NCBI GenBank assembly: GCA_030789695.1
Contig: CM061132.1
Location: 157,524,817 to 157,588,816, forward strand
DNA from: Scilla litardierei
Taxonomy: Eukaryota > Streptophyta > Magnoliopsida > Asparagales > Asparagaceae
Direction: 5' to 3'
Length of the DNA stretch: 64,000 bases
Of the stretch, positions 36,901-42,800 are shown piece after piece. The first letter of the stretch is position 1; each line of letters starts with the position of its first letter. Under the pieces are notes generated by a model. The model saw only the letters and a list, made by a program, of their open reading frames with translations, ran no database searches and had not been told where the DNA came from. The position numbers and the translations under genes are program-made.

Positions 36901-38424
36901 AAAGGCGGCTAGCCCTAAATAAATAGAGAAAATGGATTTACAAATCTAGTCTGAAAAGACTAGAATACCACTGGATCCAACTACGCTGTGTGCCCACGTC
37001 GTCTACGCCGCACATAAGTCACTAGAGGGGGGCCGGTGGCTTTGGGTGGTTTTTTTTTTTTTTTTTTTTGGGGGGGGGGATGGAGGGCCGTCCGCATCAG
37101 CTTTCCGCTAAACCTACAAGTTTAGTAAAATTTATACTGGGATTACTCTCTACACATATACTTTGGCACATAGTTTGATGGGATCAATTTTTTTCTCTTT
37201 AGATTTATTATTGATTTTCTGGTGCTCTTGGATGTCCTTTAGGTATATGCTTGTGTCATAGTTCATTCCGACGGTCACATATGCTTATAATCCCACTGGT
37301 CTATCTGCTCACGTATTATTTTTTTCAGTCCATAGTCCCAGTTTGTAAGTGAATTAGTTAACTTTTAAGGTAACACTTTGCTCTCTACAATTTAACTTCG
37401 ATAGCAAACAAATTCTTGGGTGTGACTTTGCATATAAGTACATTTGTACCTTGTGCTTGTTTGGAATTTGTAGTTTCAGCATTCGTTTTAAGAGGGTAAA
37501 CATGAATTTGCGCTAATTTGGAAGGGCCCCTCCTACAAGGAAAGAGGAAAAAAACTCGTTAACGATCTTTACATTTGTATGATGTTTTGAAAGACCACTA
37601 TTATCCGCTGAGGGAAATTCTGCAGTTTAATGCACTAATTTCTTCGGCTCCTCTTATATCATTGTTTTGGCATTTCAAGCTTGCCCTGTTTCAAATATAC
37701 ATGCTCTAAAGATCTGGTTTGTTTATTAACTTAAGCAAATGGTAAATTTTGCTAACACGTCATATGTCATGCCCAGTGTGTCACAATTATCCTTAGAAAT
37801 GGGCCGTTAGTGCACATACGTCAATACAACATGGGTACGGTTTGCTACTTTTAAAAGATAGTTTCTGTTATTGGTATTTATTCACATACTGACTATATTT
37901 CATATAGTGTTAGTGGAATTTCCCTTTAAGCAAAATATAAACTAAGCAAACTATTGCCACTATCTTTTATAATTCAGAACCAGCAGGAGAACACACAGCA
38001 TAGGAGAATCATCAACAAGATAAAACGGGAGAATAAATGTATTCCTGACCTGATATATCAGATTGAAGACTACGAAAGGTATCTAATTCAGCTCAGCAAG
38101 CTGACAAAAGTGAACTTATTGAGGCATGCTAAGCGCAGCACTGCAAGAGATTTTAAGATAATAGAGACCAAGAAGATTGCGACTCCTGAGCATGAACCCA
38201 GTCAGGCAGCCTCTGCTTCCTCTGCTGAAGAATCTGGCTGTGAATCCGAAGGCTTAGGTGAAGAAAATGGGTCTGCAAAGGCTTCATCACCGGAATCAGA
38301 GGGTGTGGGTGGTGCTGCAGCTGAAGATAGCGGGAGCGAGAAAGATGAGCGGGAGGTGGTGGTCTCTGTGAAGAGGGTTAAGATGACTAAGGTGGTGCAA
38401 GATTCTGATGAAGAAAATGGATGA
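3..38424 (+). CDS. FANCI: FANCI, Fanconi anaemia group I protein (3' part; N-terminus lies upstream)
   Basis: FANCI pairs with FANCD2 to form the clamp that is monoubiquitinated during repair of DNA interstrand crosslinks in the nucleus. Nine exons are visible: 3-143, 234-479, 561-677, 859-1050, 1135-1216, 1337-2310, 29554-30064, 30138-30328 and 37978-38424. All have GT/AG borders and compatible phases, giving 966 residues and a TGA at 38424. Family signatures are LVLRKAMF in the second exon and, in the last exon, [17 protein letters not shown] with [17 protein letters not shown]. The C-terminal tail is acidic and serine-rich, as in other family members. Two introns are huge (27,243 and 7,649 bp) and hold retrotransposons, but no exon is broken. 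Exon borders were placed by frame and homology from memory, not by transcripts. The identification is secure. What could change is a small extra exon hidden in the long intron. Confidence 0.93.
2311..2657 (+). other. Start of the 27.2 kb FANCI intron
   Basis: AT-rich single-copy-looking intron sequence between the donor at 2311 and the first retrotransposon. I see no gene, repeat or conserved element in it. Confidence 0.7.
2658..3024 (+). repeat. LTR 1 of element A
   Basis: 367-bp LTR, TGATG...CA, near identical to the copy at 4636-5002. It is followed by the Met-tRNA primer-binding site at 3028-3039, which has one mismatch. Confidence 0.9.
3049..4575 (+). pseudogene. Gag of element A (frameshifted)
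   Basis: Begins with ATGGCGAACACG at 3049 and an N-terminal coiled-coil-like part ([19 protein letters not shown]). A Gly/Pro-rich stretch follows, then frameshifts, then the retrotransposon gag core at 3759-4124 ([31 protein letters not shown]). A zinc-knuckle-like [14 protein letters not shown] lies at about 4432-4473. The last frame ends with an acidic tail and a TAG at 4573-4575, immediately before the pol 3' remnant. Gag is the capsid protein of the element. At least three frame breaks make it non-functional. Confidence 0.8.
4636..5002 (+). repeat. LTR 2 of element A
   Basis: 367-bp LTR preceded by the purine-rich tract GCGGGGGTGGAGTAA. It is again followed by a primer-binding site (5006-5017) and a gag start at 5027, so it served as the 5' LTR of a second tandem unit. 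Confidence 0.9.
5027..5288 (+). pseudogene. Truncated second gag copy of element A
   Basis: A near copy of 3049-3310. It encodes the same N-terminal coiled-coil region with several substitutions and a stop near 5240. Homology ends sharply at about 5288, where unrelated sequence begins. Confidence 0.85.
5690..6497 (+). pseudogene. Copia gag with CCHC zinc knuckle
   Basis: Frame 1 reads LNGSDFK, then [16 protein letters not shown] and [20 protein letters not shown], which are hallmarks of the UBN2 class of copia gag. A shifted frame continues from 6090 and ends in [14 protein letters not shown] (6411-6452), the nucleic-acid-binding zinc knuckle. A stop near 6058 and a frame change separate the halves. 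Confidence 0.8.
6600..8640 (+). pseudogene. Copia pol fragments (GAG-pre, RT start, RNase H)
   Basis: 6600-6970 matches the GAG-pre region ([19 protein letters not shown]). 7140-7345 matches the hinge upstream of reverse transcriptase ([12 protein letters not shown]). 7500-7790 is the start of reverse transcriptase in broken frames. 7900-8640 is RNase H ([28 protein letters not shown]). Domain order is correct, but about 0.9 kb of integrase and the polymerase active site are missing. Confidence 0.7.
9057..9615 (+). repeat. 3' LTR of the copia remnant with (TA)n microsatellite
   Basis: Begins TGTTGGAAC directly after the copia polypurine tract AGCCCAAGTGGGAGAT and ends TTCTTACA, about 559 bp. 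It carries a (TA)n run at about 9287-9331. No partner LTR was found. Confidence 0.7.
9616..11949. other. Unassigned AT-rich intron sequence
   Basis: No coding homology seen on either strand. The segment ending near 11526 (CCAATGTGAGACTG and a closing AACA) resembles the 3' end of a copia LTR, but I could not find its start or a partner. Confidence 0.5.
11950..12385. repeat. Long inverted repeat (fold-back element or MITE)
   Basis: The left arm, about 11950-12120, and right arm, about 12218-12385, are reverse complements with scattered mismatches. Both carry CTCATATGCGG, CCAAAACTCC and ACCGAATATCGGG in mirrored order. The spacer is about 100 bp and contains a short direct repeat (CAAACCCATTTGAATTC twice). 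There is no coding capacity. The arms could fold into a hairpin RNA when the FANCI intron is transcribed. Confidence 0.75.
12911..12979 (+). repeat. Poly-G run followed by (GA)n microsatellite
   Basis: 24 consecutive G (12911-12934) followed by about 22 GA repeats. Runs like this are error-prone in sequencing, so the exact length is uncertain. The surrounding 12386-13118 shows nothing else that I recognise. Confidence 0.95.
13120..13405 (+). repeat. Tandem duplication, 141-bp unit, two copies
   Basis: The unit starting GAATTTAAAGCCAG at 13120 recurs at 13261 with a few mismatches and ends with CTCTGCTTCACAAAGGAGAA in both copies. Non-coding. Confidence 0.9.
13746..14083 (+). repeat. 5' LTR of element B
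   Basis: 338 bp, TGATGGGCTC...ATATCA, with an AATAAAG polyadenylation-like signal near the 3' end. The left flank is target duplication GTTTG. Confidence 0.93.
14110..19300 (+). pseudogene. Gag-pol polyprotein of element B (multiply broken)
   Basis: Start ATG at 14110, stop already at 14281. The gag core is at 15075-15540 ([29 protein letters not shown]). The zinc knuckle [14 protein letters not shown] is at 15740-15781. The protease motif IDSGATHNF begins near 15980. Reverse transcriptase spans about 16715-17200 ([35 protein letters not shown]), with the FxDD loop garbled by a 1-bp loss near 17050. RNase H is at about 17440-17800 ([21 protein letters not shown]). Integrase is at 18040-18650 ([28 protein letters not shown]). 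The chromodomain-like [14 protein letters not shown] is near 19190. More than ten stops or frameshifts. Confidence 0.88.
16102..16217 (+). repeat. 58-bp tandem duplication inside the protease of element B
   Basis: The segment starting GGGCTTATGTCGGGGACTG at 16102 repeats at 16160. The period, 58, is not a multiple of three, so the duplication itself shifts the polyprotein frame. Confidence 0.92.
19302..19644 (+). repeat. 3' LTR of element B
   Basis: 343 bp, preceded by the purine tract CTTTTGGGGGGAGTAG. It differs from the 5' LTR by scattered substitutions and small indels, indicating an older insertion. Confidence 0.93.
19650..20108. other. Unassigned intron segment between elements B and copia 2
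   Basis: No protein homology seen. It reads as the continuation of the GT-rich sequence left of element B (13406-13740), which would make B an insertion into older, unidentified repetitive sequence. Confidence 0.4.
20114..20264 (-). repeat. 3' LTR of copia 2
   Basis: About 151 bp. The reverse complement starts TGTTGAGATGTAATTTATG. It shares TCTATTATTTATAGTATTAT with minor changes with the copy at 28868-29033. Confidence 0.82.
20734..23776 (-). mobile_element. hAT-type transposon remnant inserted in copia 2
   Basis: Ends show inverted similarity (CAAAGTTG at 20734, CAACTTTA ending at 23776, each followed inward by ATATCGTATATC-like repeats). Possible 8-bp target duplications are GGCCACAA and GTCCACAA. 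On the minus strand 21480-22760 has broken hAT transposase: [17 protein letters not shown], then [20 protein letters not shown], and an acidic C-terminal tail ([17 protein letters not shown]). There are many stops. It interrupts copia RNase H, so it is younger than copia 2. The exact borders are tentative. Confidence 0.65.
20799..21205. mobile_element. MITE with AACCGAAC-rich inverted ends, nested in the hAT element
   Basis: Terminal inverted repeats read AGGGTTGAGCA on the left and TGCTCACCCCT on the right. The interior is rich in GGTTCGGTTTGG and its complement. This composition and GTGAGCA end are familiar from small hAT-like MITEs of plants. No coding capacity. A clear target duplication is not visible. 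Confidence 0.6.
23777..28050 (-). pseudogene. Copia 2 gag-pol remnants
   Basis: On the minus strand, reverse transcriptase includes MIYVDDI around 24214-24231. The protease-like IDSRATNH is near 26780-26805, where the family has DSGA. A zinc-knuckle-like [14 protein letters not shown] lies around 27010-27060. The end of RNase H ([14 protein letters not shown], then VDMLTKP-like) lies beyond the hAT insertion at 20270-20480. Frames are broken throughout. The region 28050-28855 between gag and the primer site is G-rich and I cannot assign it. Confidence 0.7.
25740..25810. repeat. Perfect-armed hairpin at the edge of an insertion in copia 2
   Basis: TTTGTCCTAGGTGG at 25740 pairs with CCACCTAGGACAAA ending at 25810, and CCCATGTGGC pairs with GCCACATGGG inside it. 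The left arm has an 8-nt bulge. It is followed to about 25950 by two near-identical copies of ACCCATCTCAATTATTTACA, then unassigned sequence until copia similarity resumes at about 26130. Confidence 0.75.
28868..29033 (-). repeat. 5' LTR of copia 2
   Basis: About 166 bp, degenerate relative to 20114-20264. It is bordered by the primer-binding-site complement GCTCTGATATCG and by target duplication ATGGT. Confidence 0.8.
29039..29553 (+). other. Intron end with possible decayed LTR
   Basis: 29090-29294 has features of a copia LTR 3' half (ATAGGATTATAAATATCTC as a TATA region, later GGAGGGTTCTCACGTAATC), but no partner was found. 29295-29553 is ordinary intron up to the FANCI acceptor. Confidence 0.35.
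29554..30328 (+). CDS. FANCI: FANCI exons 7-8 of those visible
   Basis: Exon 29554-30064 follows a CAG acceptor and resumes in phase 0, exactly where exon 6 ended 27 kb upstream. It encodes helical repeat sequence including [12 protein letters not shown] and [12 protein letters not shown]. The donor is at 30065. Exon 30138-30328 begins in phase 1 after an ACAG acceptor, encodes [19 protein letters not shown], and ends at a GGTAAT donor in phase 0. The intron between them is only 73 bp, typical of the rest of the gene, which shows that the large introns are local expansions. Confidence 0.9.
30329..30897 (+). other. Left part of the 7.6 kb FANCI intron
   Basis: Ordinary AT-rich intron between the donor at 30329 and element C. 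It ends with the target duplication GCTTT (30898-30902). Nothing else seen. Confidence 0.7.
30903..31302 (-). repeat. 3' LTR of element C
   Basis: 400 bp. The minus-strand start TGATG follows the polypurine tract CTTTTAGGGGGGTAT. Confidence 0.93.
31350..36660 (-). pseudogene. Gag-pol polyprotein of element C (few breaks)
   Basis: On the minus strand: a gag coiled-coil at 36660-36350, where the start codon expected by comparison with E (AAATGGCGGC) is lost. Then a collagen-like Gly-Pro-rich repeat at 36290-35750, the gag core at about 35430-34900, zinc knuckle [14 protein letters not shown] from 34812, and protease [10 protein letters not shown] near 34575. Reverse transcriptase spans about 33960-33220, but its active-site loop reads FFNDI (N codon 33556-33554) where the family has FFDDI. 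RNase H lies at 33220-32800. Integrase is at 32700-31800 with GGHSG, but its zinc finger reads CDVRQRHK where the last cysteine is expected (codon 32441-32439). The chromodomain-like [14 protein letters not shown] is at about 31420-31370. It cannot complete transposition by itself. Confidence 0.88.
35990..36250 (-). repeat. 30-bp coding repeat in gag of element C
   Basis: Units of about 30 bp containing GGCCTGC and CAGGCCCA encode a ten-residue collagen-like pattern (GPxGPAxATA, for example [20 protein letters not shown]). The same repeat is found in element F at about 53560-53790 and, in diverged form, in E. Confidence 0.75.
36686..37099 (-). repeat. 5' LTR of element C with poly-T/poly-G run
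   Basis: 414 bp. It is longer than its partner because of a run of 21 T and 9 G at 37050-37079, which is the main difference between the two LTRs. Confidence 0.93.
37105..37977 (+). other. Right part of the 7.6 kb FANCI intron
   Basis: AT-rich intron between element C and the last FANCI exon, ending in a TTCAG acceptor. No other feature seen. Confidence 0.7.
37978..38424 (+). CDS. FANCI: FANCI terminal exon
   Basis: Starts after a TTCAG acceptor in phase 0 with [10 protein letters not shown] and carries the best conserved block of the family ([17 protein letters not shown], then STARDFKI). The remaining roughly 80 residues are low-complexity, rich in Ser, Glu, Ala and Gly, with a basic patch (KRVKMTKV) before the final acidic residues. 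No exact EDGE tetrapeptide, described near the vertebrate C-terminus, is present, although EENG occurs twice. The stop is TGA at 38422-38424. Confidence 0.93.
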   Translation, partial: NQQENTQHRRIINKIKRENKCIPDLIYQIEDYERYLIQLSKLTKVNLLRHAKRSTARDFKIIETKKIATPEHEPSQAASASSAEESGCESEGLGEENGSAKASSPESEGVGGAAAEDSGSEKDEREVVVSVKRVKMTKVVQDSDEENG

Positions 38425-39470
38425 TCAATGGCTACGAACTGCATAGCTTGTCTATACGCAAAGGCAACATACTTGAAGGGTGAAACACCGAAGCTCGGAG
38501 AACTGTTGCAAAGTCTTGTGCATGTAACAGAAGAAAATGCTTGCAAATATTATGCTGAGATGGATGGCTAGTTCTAAAAGAGTGGCTTACGTCTGAGCAA
38601 ACCAGGATTTATCATCATTCACCGCCACTTCCTTGTTGCATTTACTGTATTATGTACATATTGCATGTTTGTGAAACTAATTATGCCATGTATATATCGG
38701 AACTCTGATGCATTGATTCTTTCACGAGTCATGAATGGTATTGGGTGTGTTCATCCAATTCTTCTAATAAGATTAAATTTGAGGCCTTTTGAATTTGTGG
38801 TTTTTTTGGCATATTTGTGCATTGGTACCCTGTACTACCGGGCACTTGTATCTACGTATCCATGCAATATAGCCCGGGGTTTTTGTGAAGTCATTGCAAC
38901 AAATTAAATTGTGGCAAAATCTAATTTAAATTTACATCAATACCGGGATTGGGTTTGTTTGCGTTTTCCTCTTCTTACAGTACACGTGCTTATTAACTAC
39001 TTTTAGATGGTAGCTTCATGCCATATCGCTGATGTTGTGCCTTTTGTATCAGGTTGATTGGTATTAATGCAAGTCATGGATTGTTCTATATTTAGGCTTT
39101 TGATCTGATCAGAGGTGGAGCTAATTTGGGTTAATTGTTGGGCCTGGGTGACAGGACATCGCCCATGTGGAACTATTTAGCTGTTGCAAACATCCAATCC
39201 GACGGGCCCACACCCTGCACCCACCGTTAGGTCGACGATTTATAATCAAACTGGTTCGTGGTGAGCATTATCGTAACCCCTATAACGGTGACTGCATCCA
39301 CCGTCCGCTCGCTCCCTCCTTGGCTGCTCTTTGCTCCGCCATCTCACTTACTTTTATTCGAAATCTTGACGGCACCAAAAAATTCTGTCAACAACCCCGC
39401 CCATAGAATCTAGATTGCTCCACATTCTCTCGCTCTGTCTTCTCTCCCCTGAAAATAGGAAGACAAGAAA
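38425..39470 (+). other. FANCI 3' region and LC8 upstream region
   Basis: 1,046 bp between the FANCI stop and the LC8 start, both genes pointing the same way. It should hold the FANCI 3' UTR and the LC8 promoter. A TATA-like TTTATAATC lies at about 39239. From there to the ATG the sequence becomes C-rich (CTCGCTCCCTCC), as in many plant 5' UTRs. Confidence 0.5.
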
Positions 39471-39837
39471 ATGGCGGAGGAGAGGAAAGGAGGCGGCCGG
39501 GCGGTGACGGCGGCGGGGTACGGGAGGACGTCCTCTGATGATCGGAAGTCCGTGGCCGCTCCGGCGGACTCCAGCAAGAAGGTGATCCTGAAGAGCGCTG
39601 ATATGAAGGAAGAGATGCAGCAGGAGGCCATCGACTGTGCCCTAGCTGTACGATCGTTCCCCCCCCCCCCCCCCCCCCCCCCCCGGCCCCGGGTAAATAG
39701 AAATGTCTGATGAAATTTTTTTAAAATGTAGGCGTTTGAGAAGCACGCAGTGGAGAAGGAGATTGCGGAGTACATCAAGAAGGAGTTCGACAAGAACCAC
39801 GGCCCGACCTGGCATTGCATTGTTGGCCGAAACTTCG
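39471..39837 (+). CDS. LC8 exons 1 and 2
   Basis: Exon 1, 39471-39647, ends at CTAGCT before GTACGA. Exon 2, 39732-39837, starts after TGTAG with [14 protein letters not shown] and ends after the first base of the glycine codon of NFG. The 84-bp intron contains a 26-base poly-C run. Confidence 0.95.
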
Positions 39838-42800
39838 GTAATCTTTAAATTTTTTTGTTGTTGAGATTGCTTCAGATCGTTGTCTATGTTATTTGTTATC
39901 TTCTTCTTGTTGGTTTATATTTTATAACTGCAATGCGTGTTTGAGGAATGTCGTACGGGTTTTGATGAGAAGACTACATCTTTTGATCTAGGTTATTATT
40001 CCTAAAAATGAAAGTCAAGGATATGCTGTTGGATATGCATGTTGCAAGCACTGACTTAGGTGTCAGATTGGTTGAGCTTGTAGTCTGATAATGTAGATGA
40101 TATTTGCTGGGAGAATTATTTTCTTTCCCATGGTGGCACATATGCTAGTGAAACATGCATTATCTTTGTGTTGCATTTGTCAATTTATAGTTTAACAATG
40201 TCATGACAGAGTAATTTTACCTCTTTGAAGTGGTCGCAGATTGTCATATATACTTGCTTAATGTTCATTAATTGATTTTTCAGAAGTTGGAGCCATGCAT
40301 CATTATTTCTCCAGAAGAGAATTGAAAGTGTGTCACAAGCTACTTTGAGGGCTTCATCTCGAATGTTTGGAGAAGATCTTCATCCACCCTCGTCCTAAAC
40401 ACAAGCATTGCTCTACCAGCTCTTATCATTTATTTCTTAAAACTTCTCTTATCTCTTGAGGTAGTGTGGTGTTACTTCCTCCAACAATCTTCTAGAGATT
40501 TTTACCTTGTAAATAAACTTATACACAACTTGCAGTATTTATAGTTCTACACATATGGCTATTTCATAGCACTAGTGGTGCTCGTCAAACCTGCCATCGC
40601 GTCAACTTTTTGTATTTCTATGCAAGTTTGGTCCTTAAACCAACGAACTTCAACGTCCTAAACTATGCACAAAAGTCGATCAAGGACTACCCATCCTGAT
40701 ACCACTTGTTAAATAAGAAGAGAAAAAGTTTTGACACTACAATAATGGAGAGTGGTAGCAAAGAGGTTGATGACAACAAAGTCATTAATAGACAAATTAA
40801 TATATTATCAAACAATTATCTTTTTCTCGCTTTCCTCTTTTTTCCAGCACACTATCACTTAGCACATTTTTTACACGTATTTCTATTTATCCTTTTGCCC
40901 ACTCACGTATACTCCACACTTCTCAATTTATACTACCCATCATCATCATCATAACCTTCATCCTAAAAATTAGGATCAGATTCATGGACTCAATGTGAAG
41001 AATGTCGGATTGTGATCATGAAGGATACTTTAATGAAATTTTTATGTAAATCCATGATCATACGAGTATGATAAGAGTATGACAGAGTAGTGTTATCATA
41101 GACCCACCCCACAACCCTTCTCCTTTATCAATTTATACTAATATTTCTTTGATTTTTTGTTTAATTCACATCCACCAATGTGCCATCTACCTCTCACAAT
41201 TACCTTTACACATACCACACTCTTCAAAGTTGGTGCTGGAAAGTCAACTCTGAGTATGAATGTGAAGAATATCTTCTTACACTGAAAATGGATCAAGAGA
41301 TTTACATTGAGCATGCATGGGATTTGAGAGCAAGGAAAAGTCAAGAAACATCTACAAGTTAAGAAAAACTCATTATATGCTAAACCATGCTCCATGACCA
41401 TGGTGCAAGAATTGTTCAGAGTGGCTAATTTATTGTTCTGGTCTCCAACCTATTTGTCAGAAGACACGATGATAAGTCATCAATGCTACTAATTTGTATG
41501 GATGATTTGATTATCATTGGAGATGGAGCTGAAATACAAAAAACAAATGAGAATCTTGAGTCAATTCCAAATGGACTATGATGGAGATCATGATATATTG
41601 AAATACTAGTCGTGACCCTTGACCATTGGTCACGGGGCATTCAAAATATTTCCCTGAAAAAATTTCAATCCATTAAAAAATCTCTCTCATCCCCCAAAAA
41701 AATTGTTGCCTCATTTAAAATATCATATCCCTAAAATTCAACTTCATTCCAAATCATACCCAAAAAAATTTGCAGTCACCTTCAAAATATTCACTCCAAC
41801 AAATTTTTTAACCACATTCAAATTAAAATTTAGTTTTCCTAAGATTTTAGTTTCTCCCAAAAATTTTAGTTCGCCCAAAATTTAGTTATCACCAGATTTA
41901 GTTCTTAAAATTTAAAACTTTAGTTTCCTATAAAATTTAGCTCCATCCACATTCAATTCTTTCCAAAATTTTGAATTAAAATTTAGTTCCCTCCAAATTT
42001 AGTTTCCCCCAAAATTTTAGGGCCCACTCAATTTTTTTTATACAAATTCTCATCTTAACTATCGATTCCTCAAGATTCAATATTATCTGTCTTTCTATAC
42101 ACCTCTTTGTCCTAGTCCGTAAACCCATTCAAAAGCATCTCTCATTTGTATAATAGATATAACTGAGTATGGGTTAAGTCTTGGCTCGGTAGTTGTTTTA
42201 TGGATCAATATGAGATAGGCAACAGTTTCATTATATACTATTGAGGCTGAATATAGGTCAGCTGTAATGGCAGCTTAAGAGAGCACTTTTCTTTTGCAGC
42301 TAATGGAAGACTTACAACAATCTGTGAACTATCTGATAAGAATGCATCGCGACGACTAATCATCAATCTGGCTAGTAGAGAACCTAGTATTTCATGCAAA
42401 AACAAAGTATCTTAAGGTTTATCATCAAGTTTCAGAGGAAAAAAAGGTGATTCGAAGGGATATTGTTATGGAGCCAATCAAGACCAAATATCAATTAGCT
42501 GTTTTTTTTGCCAAAGGATTAAGTCTAGAAATTTAAAGAGTTAAGAATGCAGCTTGGTATAATAAAAACGAGAAGCCAGTGTTGGGGAGTATTAATGGTT
42601 CGTTATTTAGCACTAATTTTGAAGAGTGTGGTCATGTGAGAGTTAAGTGTAAGTGGTAGATGACATTGGTAATCGTTAGTTTTAAAAAAAGGAGTGATAT
42701 AAATTGAGAAGTGTGGAGTATGTGTGCAGAAGTGAGAAAGAGAAAGAAGTGTAAAGAAGTGGGTTATGCTGGGAAAGAGAGGCAAGTAAGAAAAAGATAA

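Larger units (their letters stand above)
30903..37099 (-). mobile_element. Element C: nearly complete Ty3/gypsy chromovirus, minus strand
   Basis: 6,197 bp flanked by target duplication GCTTT (30898-30902 and 37100-37104). LTRs are 30903-31302 (3') and 36686-37099 (5'), very similar, so the insertion is recent relative to B. The perfect initiator Met-tRNA primer-binding site is at 36671-36682 on the minus strand. It encodes gag, protease, reverse transcriptase, RNase H, integrase and a chromodomain. One frame of 528 codons (33002-31416) is still open. It belongs with E and F: related LTR ends (the CCGCATCA terminus), the same CTAGTCTGAAAAGACTAG LTR motif, and closely similar gag. Confidence 0.94.

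Noticed and set aside
3..38424. Two separate genes (one ending near 2406, another starting near 29740)
   Set aside because: The apparent end at 2406 is read-through past the donor at 2311. 29554 onward continues the same protein family in order and phase.
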